A DNA stretch of 64,000 nucleotides. It comes from Sorex araneus (Eukaryota; Chordata; Mammalia; Eulipotyphla; Soricidae). Positions 1 to 27,300 of the stretch are shown here, one piece after another. Every line of letters begins with the position of its first letter. The first letter of the stretch is position 1. The translations under genes were made by a program, and so were the position numbers. Under the pieces are notes generated by a model, which was not told the origin of the DNA, did no database searches, and worked only from the letters and a program-made list of their open reading frames with translations. Location: positions 214,054,500 to 214,118,499 of the forward strand of contig NC_073304.1 in the NCBI RefSeq assembly GCF_027595985.1. The letters run 5' to 3'.

Positions 1-177
1 ACGCCGGTCTGGGTGTCCGCTGGAGATCACGCACTGAGCACTGGCTCCGGAGCTGCAGCGGCCGCGCCTGGCACCTGTGGGCGCACGAGGCACAGGACTT
101 GCAGCCTCGTGCCTCTGAGGCGGGAGCCCGACCTGGGAACTGCCAACCTGTAATGTTCTGGGATTTTTCTTGTATTA

Positions 178-328
178 TGGGCCACACCCAGTGGTGCTCA
201 GGACTTACTCCTGCTCTGCACTCAGGGATCATCCTCCCTGCTGGGCCTCAGGGGACCGTGTGGGATCGAACCTGGGTTGGTCGCAGGTGAGGCAGGCGCT
301 CCGCCCTCTGTGCTATGACTCTGGCCCC
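178..328 (-). repeat. SINE, older subfamily, reverse
   Basis: Starts gggccacacccagtggtgc and ends ctctggcccc. Most CpG sites have decayed. Confidence 0.8.
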
Positions 329-723
329 AACCACCGTTTGATAAATCCAGGCTGGGAGAATGAGTGGTTGGAATGTTAGTGTTGGGACTTGCACCCCCAG
401 GACTGGCGTGCAGACTCACTGGGCGACAGGGCAGGGCAGAGGGAAGGGTGCCTTTGGAGCCTTGAGAGGGAGAAAAGCTGTTCGGGGGCTTGGCTCAGCA
501 CCTGTGAGTTAGTGGGCAGGCCAGTGGACTGCACCGGGCCTGTGTGCTGGAAAGGGCAGGTGGGCTGGACGAGGCCAGTGGGCTGACGGGCTGGTGGACC
601 CAACAGGGTGGTGGGCTGGACAGGACAGACTGACTCAGAGTCTGTCTGAGCAGGCGAATTCGAGCAGGTTACCTTTGTGGTAAGTGCTTTCAATCAGATA
701 CTTAGGCGCCTGCAGATCGTCGG

Positions 724-1256
724 CCTGGTGTATGTATGTTTTTTTGTGAGTATGTGCTAGATGTGGCTATATGTGTGTGTGTTGTATGTGGTGTCTGTAT
801 TGTATGTGTGCTGTGTGTGTTTATGTATGTGCTGTATCTGGCTGTGTTGTGTGTGTGCTATATGTGTTGTTTGTGTGATGTGTAGTGTGTGTGTGCTATG
901 TGTGGTATATGTATTGTTTGGTATTTATGGTGTGTGTTGTATGTGTGTGCTATATGTGGTGTGTGTGAGCTATATATGGTATGTGTTGTATGTGGTATGT
1001 GTGTTGTATGTGGTGTGTGTGCTATATGTTGTGTGTGCTGTATGTGGTATGTGTGTTATATGTGGTGTGTTGTGTGTTATATGTGTGCTGTATGTGGTGT
1101 GTGTGGTATGTGTTGTATGTGTAATGTATGAGATGTGTATTTATGTATGCTGTATGTGGTGTGTATTGTATGTGGTATGTGTGGTGTGTGTGTGCTGTTT
1201 GTGGTATGTGTATATGTGTGCTGTATGTGGTGGTGTGTGTGGGGGAATGTGTTGTA
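724..1256 (+). repeat. Degenerate TG-rich tandem tract
   Basis: About 530 bp of imperfect TGTATGTGGTATGTG-type units with recurring GCTATATGTGGTGTG phrases. A microsatellite grown into an irregular minisatellite. The long open frame through it (Cys/Val/Tyr/Met repeats) is a by-product. Confidence 0.9.
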
Positions 1257-1912
1257 TCTGCGCTCGTGGGGACTGAAGGCATGGGCAAAGACATAAATTT
1301 GACCTAGTCCTTGGCCTGGGGTTGTGTATTATGAAGGAGTGTAAGGCCCGTCACCGAGAGAGGAGGTAGCAGCCTAGAGGAGTAAGTACATAGTTCCCCG
1401 GAAACTCAGGAAATCCTGAGGCCCTCCTCCCAGGCACTCTGGAAGGCTTTGTGGGAGTGGGGTCGGTGTGATGGTCCTGACAGATGGGTCAGATTTGAAC
1501 CCAGCACGTGTGTGAAAGCTCAGTGGTGGGAACCTGGGACTTGGGTAGGAAATGGTGCAGAGAGAACTTGTCCCTGACACAGACACCTTGAAGAGCACTG
1601 AGTGCAGAGAACAGGGAACGAGGGAGTAGGAGGGAGCGTGAGCCATTAGGGCCCACCTGTGAGAGTGTCTGAGACCATTGTTTGGTTTTGGATTTGGTGC
1701 TGGGGATCGAACTCAGAGCCTCACAGTGAACTCCGTCTTCAGTCTCTTTGAGGTGGGTTTTTGTTTTGTTATTTTTATGAAGTAAAAGATTGGATTTAGG
1801 AAGTGTGGGAGAAAAGGACAAAGGAAAAAGTCCCATAATGTAAAGAAATGACCCAAACTGAAACATTGGTCACTCCAGAATGAGAAAACTTTGAAGAGTT
1901 TTAATGGGGAAT

Positions 1913-1932
1913 TGTGTGTGTGTGTGTATTTG
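1913..1932 (+). repeat. (TG)n microsatellite
   Basis: A short TG run followed by TATATG variants. Confidence 0.7.
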
Positions 1933-2646
1933 TATATATGTGTAATAACATTTATTACATAAGGCAGGAAGAGACTACAAAGCAGCGGAGAAAGTGCGAG
2001 TCCATTTTTAATTGTATTTGAGGAAGCCGCGCCTGGTGTGCTAAGGACAGGGGGAGGCTTCTTCTCACTCAGTGCTCAGGGGTTGCTCCCAGTGGTACTT
2101 GGGGAGCCACGCAGTGCCAAGGGTCAGACCAGGGCCATTAAAAGTTTTTAAGCACAAATATGAGTATATACATGATCTGTACAAACTTGCGTACATGCAG
2201 AAGGCAAGTCACCATTGTGATTTTCCTCTCTGGTGGGGCTAAGTACAGGCCAGTGTCGCGGCTGTCATCACCACCATGATGGGGTATCGGCGCCTTCCTG
2301 GGCAGCTGCCCACTAGCCGTAACTCTCCATTCCCCCTCTCCAGGCCCTGGCTACTTCCCTTCTTCCTGTCCTGATGAATTTGTCTATTCTAGTGCCTCAT
2401 TTAAGTGGAATCATATTTATTCTTTTTGTGCCTGTTGTGTTTCTTTTATGTGAATGTGTTGGAGTTGCGTCCATGCTGGAGTGTGTGTATTTGAGACAGA
2501 TACTGTCTTGTTTGGATCTGCCACATTTTGCCTATTCACCCCCTGTCCACTATCACAAATAGATTGGTTCCACCTTTGTGCTCTCAGCCAGGAATGCTGC
2601 ACTGAATATAGGTGTAAGGATATGTCTCTTCCAAGACCTTTCTTTC

Positions 2647-2689
2647 AGTGTGTGTGTGTGCGCGTGCGCGTGCACATACACACACACTT
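2647..2689 (+). repeat. (TG)n/(CG)n/(CA)n mixed tract
   Basis: Alternating purine-pyrimidine run gtgtgtgtgcgcgtgcgcgt continuing into cacacaca, with Z-DNA potential. It lies just upstream of a SINE target site. Confidence 0.75.
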
Positions 2690-2703
2690 AGAAGTGAATT
2701 TGA

Positions 2704-2880
2704 GGGGTTGGAGCGATAGCACAGTGGGTACGGCATTTGCCTTGCATGCGGCCGACCCGGGTTCGATTCCCAGCATCCCATATGGTCCCCTGAGCACCAC
2801 CAGGAGTAATTCCTGAGTGCAGAGCCAGGAGTAACCCCTGTGCATCGCTTGGTGTGACCCAAAAAGCAAAAAAAAAAAAA
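2704..2880 (+). repeat. SINE, young, full length, forward
   Basis: Reference copy for the family in this window. The tRNA-like head ggttggagcgatagcacagt contains a Pol III A-box-like motif (tagcacagtgggta). A perfect B box (GGTTCGATTCC) follows about 40 bp later. The body ends gtgtgacccaaaaagc plus about 15 A. Flanked by aagtgaatttga (2692-2703) and gtgaatttga (2881-2890), the target-site duplication of LINE-1-mediated insertion. Confidence 0.95.
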
Positions 2881-3867
2881 GTGAATTTGATGGATTGGGC
2901 GGTAATTCTGTTTAACTTTTGTTGAGGCACTGCCAACCTCTTAGTGTCTTTTTAATACAAAGCTCTTCGGGTTTATTTATATCTGCAGTCCCTAGTTCTC
3001 TGTGCTGTGCTTAATGCACACAAGCATCGCCAAGGAATTGCTATAGACGTGGAAGCAGTTTGTTCTGCTTTAAGGAAGGAGCCTTTACAGATAGTCAGAT
3101 AGGAGCATTCCTAAATGTGGCCTCGGAAGGAAAACAGGGTCAGCTGAGATGATTGAAACTTATGGATGATCTCACGGTCCTTGGAACTGTTACCATCTCG
3201 CAGAAAGCCTAAACTAAGGTAAAAATAGAGTGAATGAATTTGTAATAGCTTTATTTTTGTGCACTGTGGACAGAAGTCAGAGACACAGGAGAGAACCCAA
3301 AAGCCTTGGATGTTTTCCTAAATTGGCTGCCTTGCTCCCAGCTAGCCAAAAACAGTGATATTATTCCCGTGGTCTTGGTTGCCCCAAGCTGCCTGGAGCG
3401 CACCAGTCTGGAAGGAATTTCGAAGAGTCCTTCATTCAGTCCATGGGGACAGGTCCACCGTGCCAGGAGCCCTGAGCAGGTGCTGGAGGCCGGAAGAAGG
3501 GCAGGGCATGCAAAATGGAGGCGAGCATGGGTTTTGTCCACTTCGGGGCCTCCTAAAGGATGGGGACCACTCTCGGGCAGCTTGGTGTGGAGACTGAGGC
3601 AGACAGAGTTCCTCCGCCGGTAGGAGCAGGACAGAGATAGAAGACACATGGAACATAAGCCCCAGCCCACACAAGATGGTGTAAGACGTTTGCAGTGATT
3701 AGGGCCCACTGGTTAGTGAGGAAGGCCCTGGCCACATTATGTGCTTTCACGGGTGCTTCAAAGGAGGCTCCTTGGAGGGAGGTGGGTCCTGGGGGCAGGG
3801 GGCAGTTGGGGGAGGTCACCCCCCACTCCACGTTGATGTCAAGGTGTGCCACTGTGCTCTCTCCCAG

Positions 3868-20498
<16,631 letters not shown>

Positions 20499-21360
20499 AG
20501 GCCCCCTCCCCCTCACGTTTCCATGGAGACCAGTGCCTTGGTGGCAGGCTCCTCCCTGTCCCCTGCGCTGGGGGATGAAGGAGCCCTTCCCTCTCGGCCT
20601 TCGAGCACTTTCATTTATTGTGTCAAAGCCCCGGGTCCTCATCCTGTTGGACACAGGCCCCTGGGAATGGAAGGGGTCCCCGCCTTCCCTGCTCACAGCT
20701 AGGCAGCTCACAAGTCCCACCTGTGTTCTCCACACCTTCCTCGCCTGGTGGAAAGTCCCCCAGAAGGGCCAGGGGAGTCCCAGGGGGGCCCATCTGGGAG
20801 TGCAGCCAGCTGCTGAGTGAAGGAGAGGGGGCGCCCTCCTCCAAGGCTGCAGTACCCCCCATCCCACCACCCCCTCACCTCATCCCTCCCTCTAACTGGA
20901 GGAGCTGACCAAAGTAGCCCTCAGGGGCCCCACAGTTGACCAATCCAGCTGCTGGCAGAGGGGGCAACTAAGCGCTTTCCCAAGTGGCATTTTCATCTCG
21001 CTTTCACCCTGACTAAGATTGTCTTAAGCAGCCGCCAGCCTGCCCAGCCCCAGGTGGGTAATGGGGGAGAGGGAGAGCTGGCATTGCTCGGGGTGGCCAG
21101 TGGTGACTGTCCACCCTCCACCTGCCCCAGGACTGGGTGGGATTAGAAAAAGGCCTATTTTTCTTGTATTGATGTAGAAACTCTATTTTCTCCCAAAGAC
21201 ACTATTTTTGCAGCTGTTTGAAGTTTGTATATTTTCCGTATTGCAGAGCTACCCGAAACTGAAGAAGAATGTTAATGTTCAAGTTTTCTTATCCTGTGTT
21301 TAGAGTTTTTTTTTTTTTTCAGATCTTGGTGTTAATAAACTAAATAAATAAGTATTCCCA
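20499..21360 (+). other. FAM117A: FAM117A 3' untranslated region
   Basis: About 860 bp from the stop to just past two overlapping AATAAA signals. The last 250 bp are AT-rich, free of SINEs and look conserved (TTGTATATTTTCCGTATTGC region near 21225). The cleavage site is inferred, not seen. Confidence 0.75.
21334..21348 (+). terminator. FAM117A polyadenylation signals
   Basis: AATAAA at 21334-21339 and again at 21343-21348, downstream of a poly(T) tract. A GT-rich stretch (tcttctgttcactggtgggg) follows at about 21373, as expected of a downstream element. Confidence 0.8.
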
Positions 21361-21777
21361 GAAGCTTGAGAGTCTTCTGTTCACTGGTGGGGGGAGGGAG
21401 CGGACTGGAGGCTGAGAGCATGGTATGATCCCCTGATCCTGGTCAAGAGCACTTTGCCAGAGTTGTGAGGATATGGGTGTGAGAGGTGCACATGGACTCT
21501 GCCCTCAGGCTTGGGCTCCTGTAGACAGGCAACAGGCCGGGGTGGGTCCTGAAGATGGGGTGAAGGAAGGAGGCTGTGGGGAAGTGTCTTGTGTTCTTGA
21601 GTCAGGGGGGGCTGGGGGAGGGAAGCTGCCTGAGGAGTGGATTTCAGAGGGATTCACAGTTCCCCTCAGGAAACGGTGTAGTGTAGTGGCTGCTTCTTGT
21701 ACCAGCAAGAGGAGCAGGTCTGGAGAGGAGCATTTATGTTGGATCACCTGTGGAGTTTTTTTTAAAAAATGATTTTT

Positions 21778-21951
21778 GGGGCTGGAGTGATAGCACAGTG
21801 TGTAGGGCGTTAGCCTTGCACGTACTCGACCCGGGTTCGAATCCCAGCATCCCATATGGTCCCCTGAGCACCGCCAGGAGTAACTCCTGAGTGCAAAGCC
21901 AGGAGTAACCCCTGTGCATAGCCAGGTGTGACCCAAAAAGCAAAAAAAAAA
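21778..21951 (+). repeat. SINE, young, forward, with TSD
   Basis: ggggctggagtgatagcaca, B box ggttcgaatcc, tail acccaaaaagc plus A. Target aaaaaatgatttttg is repeated at about 21765-21779 and 21944-21960. Confidence 0.94.
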
Positions 21952-22354
21952 ATGATTTTGGAGACCTAGTAAGCCTCTGGATTGCCTTTCCATCTCTGAG
22001 AACCCACGGCAGTTTTACAGTTCCTGCCCCTGTAAGAAGTTGTAGGCTTTGTGAGGGGAATGGAAACCACCACAGCAAAGCTCTGGGCTGCTCTGCAAGA
22101 CACACCCGCTGCAGCTGTGGGGAAACTGACGAGCCCAGCAGCAGCCACAATGACACCTGGATGCTCCTCAACACTCCACATGAATCTCTTGGCCGGACAA
22201 CCCCAACTACCCAGCACCAGATACCTTGGGCAGTGTCCTCAGGCAAACATCACTGAAGCATCACAGCACAGGGAGAGGAAATGTGGGGCCTCCTGCTCTC
22301 CTGATGGGGGAAGGACAGGAGAATTGATTACTTTTTCCCAAAAGCCACAACACA

Positions 22355-22466
22355 CAGGACGATTGGCAAGATGGCTCAAGCTGCAGGAAAGGCATTCTAG
22401 GCTTTGCATGCTGAAGCCCCTGGTTCCATTCTGCCCACTGTCAAGTGTGGCCCCCAAAACAAGAGA
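22355..22466 (+). repeat. SINE, old, forward, truncated
   Basis: ggcaagatggctcaagctgc to caagtgtggcccccaaaac. Confidence 0.55.
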
Positions 22467-22710
22467 GATGAACTGGGCTGGGAAGGGGGACTCCAACTAT
22501 TTGGACCCAATCATTTGAATCTAGTGCCGATGCCTGGGCTTCGGATTTGATTCCTATTCTGTTCACATGAGGTCACACAGAATCTTGGAAGTCCCAGCTG
22601 GGCTTCCAGCTGGGTGTCTTCCTGGCCTGCCTGGTGCCAGGTGCCATGGGACCACAACTTCACTGATGTGCAGATGTGTGGGGATCCCTCCCAGTAACAA
22701 AAAGTGACAG

Positions 22711-22711
22711 G

Positions 22712-22752
<41 letters not shown>
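22711..22752 (+). repeat. (GT)n microsatellite
   Basis: About 20 uninterrupted GT units; likely polymorphic. Confidence 0.95.
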
Positions 22753-22754
<2 letters not shown>

Positions 22755-23469
22755 CAGACCCTATTTTCTCTCTCTGTGCCCTCCCCCTGAAAGATGTTTG
22801 GCCTGTCCCCAAAGGCCCTAGTGAGTCAGGCCGGGAACGCTGGGTGTGGTGCTGCCCGAGTTTCCTTCCTTTGCCTAAGGCTGTGCCAAAGGAGCTGGAA
22901 GAGGAGATGAGCCTTGACCCAGAGTGGGGTGTGCCGGTTCTGGGGCTGTAGTGAGATTTGGGGTGACTCTTCCTTTCAGGAGGGGTGGAAAGAGTTGCAG
23001 GGCAGCGGAAGGGTTTGCTCTACGGGCCAACCCAACGGTAAGACCAAAACAAAGTTCACTTTGCTGAGCGTCCACTTCCACATCCAGGGCATGAGGAAAT
23101 AAGATCAGAGCTGAGGAAGAGCGGGGCTAAGGAGCCCCTTCAACTTGCGCCGCAGCAGCGTTGCAGCTGATAAAACGCGCTCATAAACCTCAGCCCGCGG
23201 GCTCGGCAGCCAGCTGGAGGTGAAACGGTGGTTACCGTTAATTTTCTACGCCCATTGTACAGACTGGGCAAACGACCTGCTCGGATCTCGGGCGACAGGA
23301 GTAGGCGACTCTGCCTTCAAGTGAGCTGGAACAAGAGCCGCTACCATGTGGCCCTCGGAAGCTGGTTGACCTGCCCTAGGAGCGTGCCCTGGGTGACATG
23401 CCCATCACACACGCCCGTTCCCGGGCAGCTCTTCTGATCGAGGCGGCTCGAGTCGTTGACGCTAGGCGG

Positions 23470-23483
23470 CAGCTAGGGGGCGC
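23470..23483 (+). promoter_or_regulatory. CTCF-like motif upstream of SLC35B1
   Basis: cagctagggggcgc matches CCASYAGRKGGCRS at 12 of 14 positions. Confidence 0.35.
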
Positions 23484-23529
23484 TGAGGCCCCATTCCGAT
23501 TTGGGCTTGGGGCTGGGTAGACAGCCTAG

Positions 23530-23660
23530 AGGGCTGGAGCGGGTGCCTGGCTGCTGCGAGAAGTCCGGGTTCGATCACCGGCACTCCCGAAGCGACACCT
23601 AGCACCAAGCTGGGAGTGGCCCCTGACTACCACCAGGTGTGTCCCCGAGATTAAAATTAA
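23530..23660 (+). repeat. SINE, diverged, forward
   Basis: gagggctggagcgggtgcct, B box ggttcgatcac, and a tail turned into attaaaattaaaat. Confidence 0.75.
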
Positions 23661-23792
23661 AATTTTTTAATTAAGTTTCCGACGTTAGGACCCAGCTGGA
23701 AACCTGACCGCCTACCGGGAAAGGTGATTTGATTCGCTCAGCCGGCCGCACCTCCTCCTGCACGCCCACAAGCCGGCCCTCGCCCACAACAG

Positions 23793-23811
23793 CCAATCGG
23801 GAACCTCCACA
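23793..23811 (+). promoter_or_regulatory. ERSE-like element (CCAAT-N9-CCACA)
   Basis: CCAAT, exactly nine bases, then CCACA. This matches the ER stress response element CCAAT-N9-CCACG (NF-Y plus ATF6/XBP1) at 9 of 10 fixed bases. It lies about 300-420 bp upstream of the start codons of an ER membrane transporter. Stress induction is inference. Confidence 0.45.
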
Positions 23812-24101
23812 TCCCTGAACGTCATCACGCCGCGCCAGCATGTCTCCTAGGCCATCCCGTCGGGAGCGGGGCTGTGGTTGCCCTGGGGATCGCCTGATCG
23901 GAAAATCTCGAGGGCCAGTCATCAACATCGGGGCATCCGGCTCTCGTGGCCACCAGGGAACAAAACCCAGCTTCTACGACTGGTCCTTTTCCTTGCCCGC
24001 GGTTCCTAGGTCCGGAGGCGTTTTCCCTCCCGGCGGCCCTGAGCTGGCAGTGATGTGTGAAGCCGCGGGGTCCTGCTGCGCGGCGGTCGCACGCAGCTCC
24101 T

Positions 24102-24209
24102 ATGAGGCCCCTGTCGCCGGTCGGCGATGTCCGGCTGGAGCTGTCGCCGCCGCCGCCGCCGCCGCTGTCGGCTGTGAGCGGGTCTCCGGTCGCATCGTCC
24201 GGGCGTCTC
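24102..24209 (+). CDS. SLC35B1: SLC35B1 alternative N-terminal extension
   Basis: An ATG at 24102 opens 36 codons in frame with the main start. It reads [14 protein letters not shown], then six prolines from a CCG tract, then VASSGRL. I remember a human isoform with a closely similar leader ([19 protein letters not shown]), so this is probably real coding sequence in some transcripts. Kozak context is weak (C at -3, A at +4), so leaky scanning to 24210 is plausible. Confidence 0.6.
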
Positions 24210-24313
24210 ATGGCCGCTAGCAACGCTCTGGTACCCGACAGGCTGCGCCTGCCGCTCTGCTTCTTCGGCGTCTTCGTCTGCTACTTCTACTATGGGATCC
24301 TGCAGGAAAAGAT
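24210..24313 (+). CDS. SLC35B1: SLC35B1 exon 1 (main start to donor)
   Basis: MAASNALV to GILQEK plus two bases of an Ile codon. The donor GTGAGC starts at 24314. It encodes the cytosolic N-terminus and the first membrane helix ([16 protein letters not shown]). Confidence 0.95.
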
Positions 24314-27300
24314 GTGAGCGGGGACCCCCCGCTCTTCCGTCCCCGCGTCTCAGCCGCAGACCTTGTCGGGGGTCTCCCGCCCGATTCGGTGGCCCCTGTT
24401 GCTCTTCCTGCATCCGGACCCCTCTGGGGGCGAGACCTGTTTTCCCTCAATTTCCCCAATGCGAAAGCTGTCCTCTGACGATTCCGCATCTTGATTCGGT
24501 TCGGTTTGGTGTGGCTTTCCCTGTTGACTGTCAGGACCTGGCTGACAGTCGTCATGAAAACAAGCTGCCGTTTTCATGATCAGTGCTGACTCCTCTTGGC
24601 GGCTCCTAGAGGCTTGCCGATAGCTGATGCCCCCTCCCCTCCCATGGCCGTTGCATCCGTCCCCCGAATCCCCCTTTTCTCCTACGGCTATTTATTTTGC
24701 CGGGGCTCGGGGAAATCAGCAGGCTAGGACGTCTAGTTTCTTGAACTAATGAAATCGGCCTCCTTTGTAAATAAGCCCAGTGATCCTTAGCCAAACTTTT
24801 CCGGCATCCTGAGAGCCAGAACAATTTCAAATTTTTCAGTGACTGAATATATTACGTGCCACTGAGGGAAAGTTACTAATTCTTCCCCCTCCCCTCTCCA
24901 CCCCCCCCCTGCATTTTATTCATAGAACAAGAGGAAAATATGGAGAAGGAGCCAAGCAGGAGAAGTTCACTTTTGCCTTAACTTTGGTCTTCATCCAATG
25001 TGTGATCAATGCTGTGTTTGCCAAGATCTGTGAGTATTTAAACAGTAACAGGTTGTGCACCCCTATCTTAACTCTCCACACCTCCTCCCGAATTGGGTGT
25101 CTCTCATTTTCTTCTGGATGTTAGTTAGCAACAGGGCTAATTGGCTCTTGAACTGAATGTGCCCCCGCCCCACACCCTATACGCATTAGGCTTGGGTGGG
25201 ATTGGGTGTTGAACTCGTCAAGAGAGTTCCCAGCCTGAGAGGACAGAACAAGCTTGTGCCTCTGGTCCTATTTCACAGGCAGCTTCCTCTGTTTTGACTT
25301 TGACTTTGCTCAGTGCTCCATCCTGGGTTTACCAGGTTTCACCAAGTTCTTTCCACTCACCCCCTTTTTCTTTTCCCCACCCTTCCACCAGTGATCCAGT
25401 TGTTTGACACTGCCAGGGTGGATCGCACTCGGAGCTGGCTCTATGCTGCCTGTTCTGTCTCCTATCTGGGTGCCATGGTCTCCAGCAACTCAGCACTACA
25501 GTTTGTCAACTACCCAACTCAGGTGACACCTCGGGACAGGAGGAGGGGGGTGGCCGCAGGGCCTGTGACGGAGGAGGAGAGTGTGTGAGAGAGATTCCAA
25601 GTGCGAGGAGCCAGCGATCCGAGGGTTCGGGTGAGGGTTTTGCCGCGGCTGTCTCACTTGGTCCTCTCATTATAGCACCTTGCCTGGCACATTGCAGGTG
25701 CTAGAATTACTTGCTGAATTTCATTTCAGGTCCTTGGTAAATCCTGCAAGCCAATCCCAGGTAAGCAGTGGGAGAGGGCTGCATCGTCCTTCCCCAGTGT
25801 GTGGCAGGCTCTCTCCTCTGCTGCAGCAGCGCACTGGCCTCCGTGTCGGTCTCTTTCTCCCCCTGAGCCCTTCCTGCGGCCGTGGATGGGGAGCGTCTGG
25901 CGCCGCGACTGCGAGCGGGCTGGAGCCCATCGGGCCTGCTTCATCTGCTCAGTCACGCTGCTCCCCAGTGTTTCTGTATTTTCAGAAGATCCTCCAAATC
26001 CCTTTCTTTTCTTTACTTTGGGTTATTTTCATGTGTGTTTTCATTTGTTTGTTGGGGGTGCCAGGGACGGAACCGAGGGCCACAGGCATGTGAAGCATGC
26101 TCACCCTGGCCCCTAAGCCCATCCTTGGTCATCTTTGTTCCCTAACGATCTTACTCTTTCCCTTCCCTTCGTCCCCACTCTCGCCCTGTTCCTTCCTTGA
26201 CCTTTCACCTTTGCTCCCTCCCTCTCCTGGCCTGGTACTCTTTGTCCACGTTCATTGCTCAATCACCTTTATCTAGGTGCTAGTCTCACACCCTCTTTCA
26301 GACATGTTTTTCTTCTGTGAGCCCTTTCTTGGTTCCCCCGAGGAGAGTTGGGGCTCACTGGTACCACTGGCGGCCTGAGGTTTCCCCCTGTTCCCCTGCA
26401 GTCATGCTCCTTGGAGTGACCCTCTTGAAGAAGAAGTACCCAATGGCCAAGTACATGTGTGTGTTGCTCATTGTGGCTGGAGTGGCTCTTTTCATGTACA
26501 AACCCAAGAAAGTAGCTGGGATGGAGGAACATGCCATCGGCTATGGAGAACTGCTCCTGGTATGTGAGCTTGGTGCAGTGCTTTTCCAGAACCTTCTCTA
26601 GGGCACTTCCCCACCGACACTGGCAGGGCCAGCTTTATATCTGGGAAGTTGGGATGCTCCTTGTCCCCATTTTTGTTTTTTTTTTGTCTCTTACTCTGTG
26701 GCCCAGGACTCTGCAAAGGCCATGGTGGAAATTTGTAGCTGCAGCTTAGCTGTCCTCTGGTGAAGGGCTGCCTCTAGGTCTGGGTCTAAAAGCTGGGAAG
26801 GGACCCCCTGAGCCCTAAGAGTAATGAGGGCAGGAGCAGTCTGGCTTTCCCAGAAGCCTGAAGCTAGAGGGAGCACTTGAGCTGGCATAGCTGCCTCTTA
26901 CTGGGGATGGATGAGGCACAGTGACTCTCGTAGACTCTGACCTTTCTAACAGTGACCTCATCTGTTAGATAGTATTTTCACTTGGCAGATAAAGAGACTG
27001 AGTCCAGGATGCTCACTTCCTTAGCCAGGTGATCAGCCTGACCGTGAAGTGGCAGAATTCATAGCTGACTTTGCCCGGGTCCAGCCAGGCAGTGTGACCA
27101 GAGTCCAGTCTGGGCGCTCCATGCTGGGAGGCTCATGTGTTGGGACTAAATTGCTTCCCTAGAAGGTTCTTTCATGTTTTAGTCGGGGGTGGAAGCCAGT
27201 GTGCCAGGAATTGAACCCAGGTCATCTCTCTCGAGTCATATCTCTAACCCCATGTGTCTTCAGTGTGGGACTCCATGGCTCTCCAGAACCTGTTCTGAAT

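Larger units (their letters stand above)
2340..2950 (-). repeat. LINE-1 3' end, old, reverse, split by a SINE
   Basis: Phrases such as tttaagtggaatcatattta, ccacattttgcctattcacc and gtttaacttttgttgaggca read like the reverse complement of mammalian L1 3' sequence (matched from memory). A young SINE at 2704-2880 interrupts it, duplicating aagtgaatttga. Confidence 0.6.
1..3867 (+). other. FAM117A intron 1 (3' part)
   Basis: No exon is seen. It holds SINEs at 178-328 and 2704-2880, a TG-rich tract at 724-1256, an old LINE-1 3' end at 2340-2950, and otherwise unremarkable sequence. The open frames around 3250-3940 overlap one another, lack splice context and resemble nothing I know. Confidence 0.85.
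21361..23760. other. FAM117A-SLC35B1 intergenic spacer
   Basis: 2.4 kb with a young SINE (21778-21951), a degenerate SINE (22355-22466), a (GT)n tract (22711-22752), a tail-altered SINE (23530-23660) and a CTCF-like motif (23470-23483). No coding sequence is recognised. Confidence 0.85.
23740..24480. promoter_or_regulatory. SLC35B1 CpG-rich promoter and 5' exon region
   Basis: This stretch is GC- and CpG-rich. It contains a CCAAT box at 23793-23797, a CGTCA half-CRE at 23820-23824, CGCGCC motifs, and the two candidate start codons at 24102 and 24210. The transcription start is not defined by sequence alone, but probably lies between 23850 and 24080. Confidence 0.75.

Noticed and set aside
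761-1276. 171-codon open frame (Cys/Val/Tyr/Met-rich)
   Set aside because: It is the translation of a TG-rich tandem repeat; no splice or start context, and other frames are also open.
2704-2880. Functional tRNA or small RNA gene
   Set aside because: A and B boxes are present, but the target duplication, A tail and dozens of sibling copies show it is a SINE.
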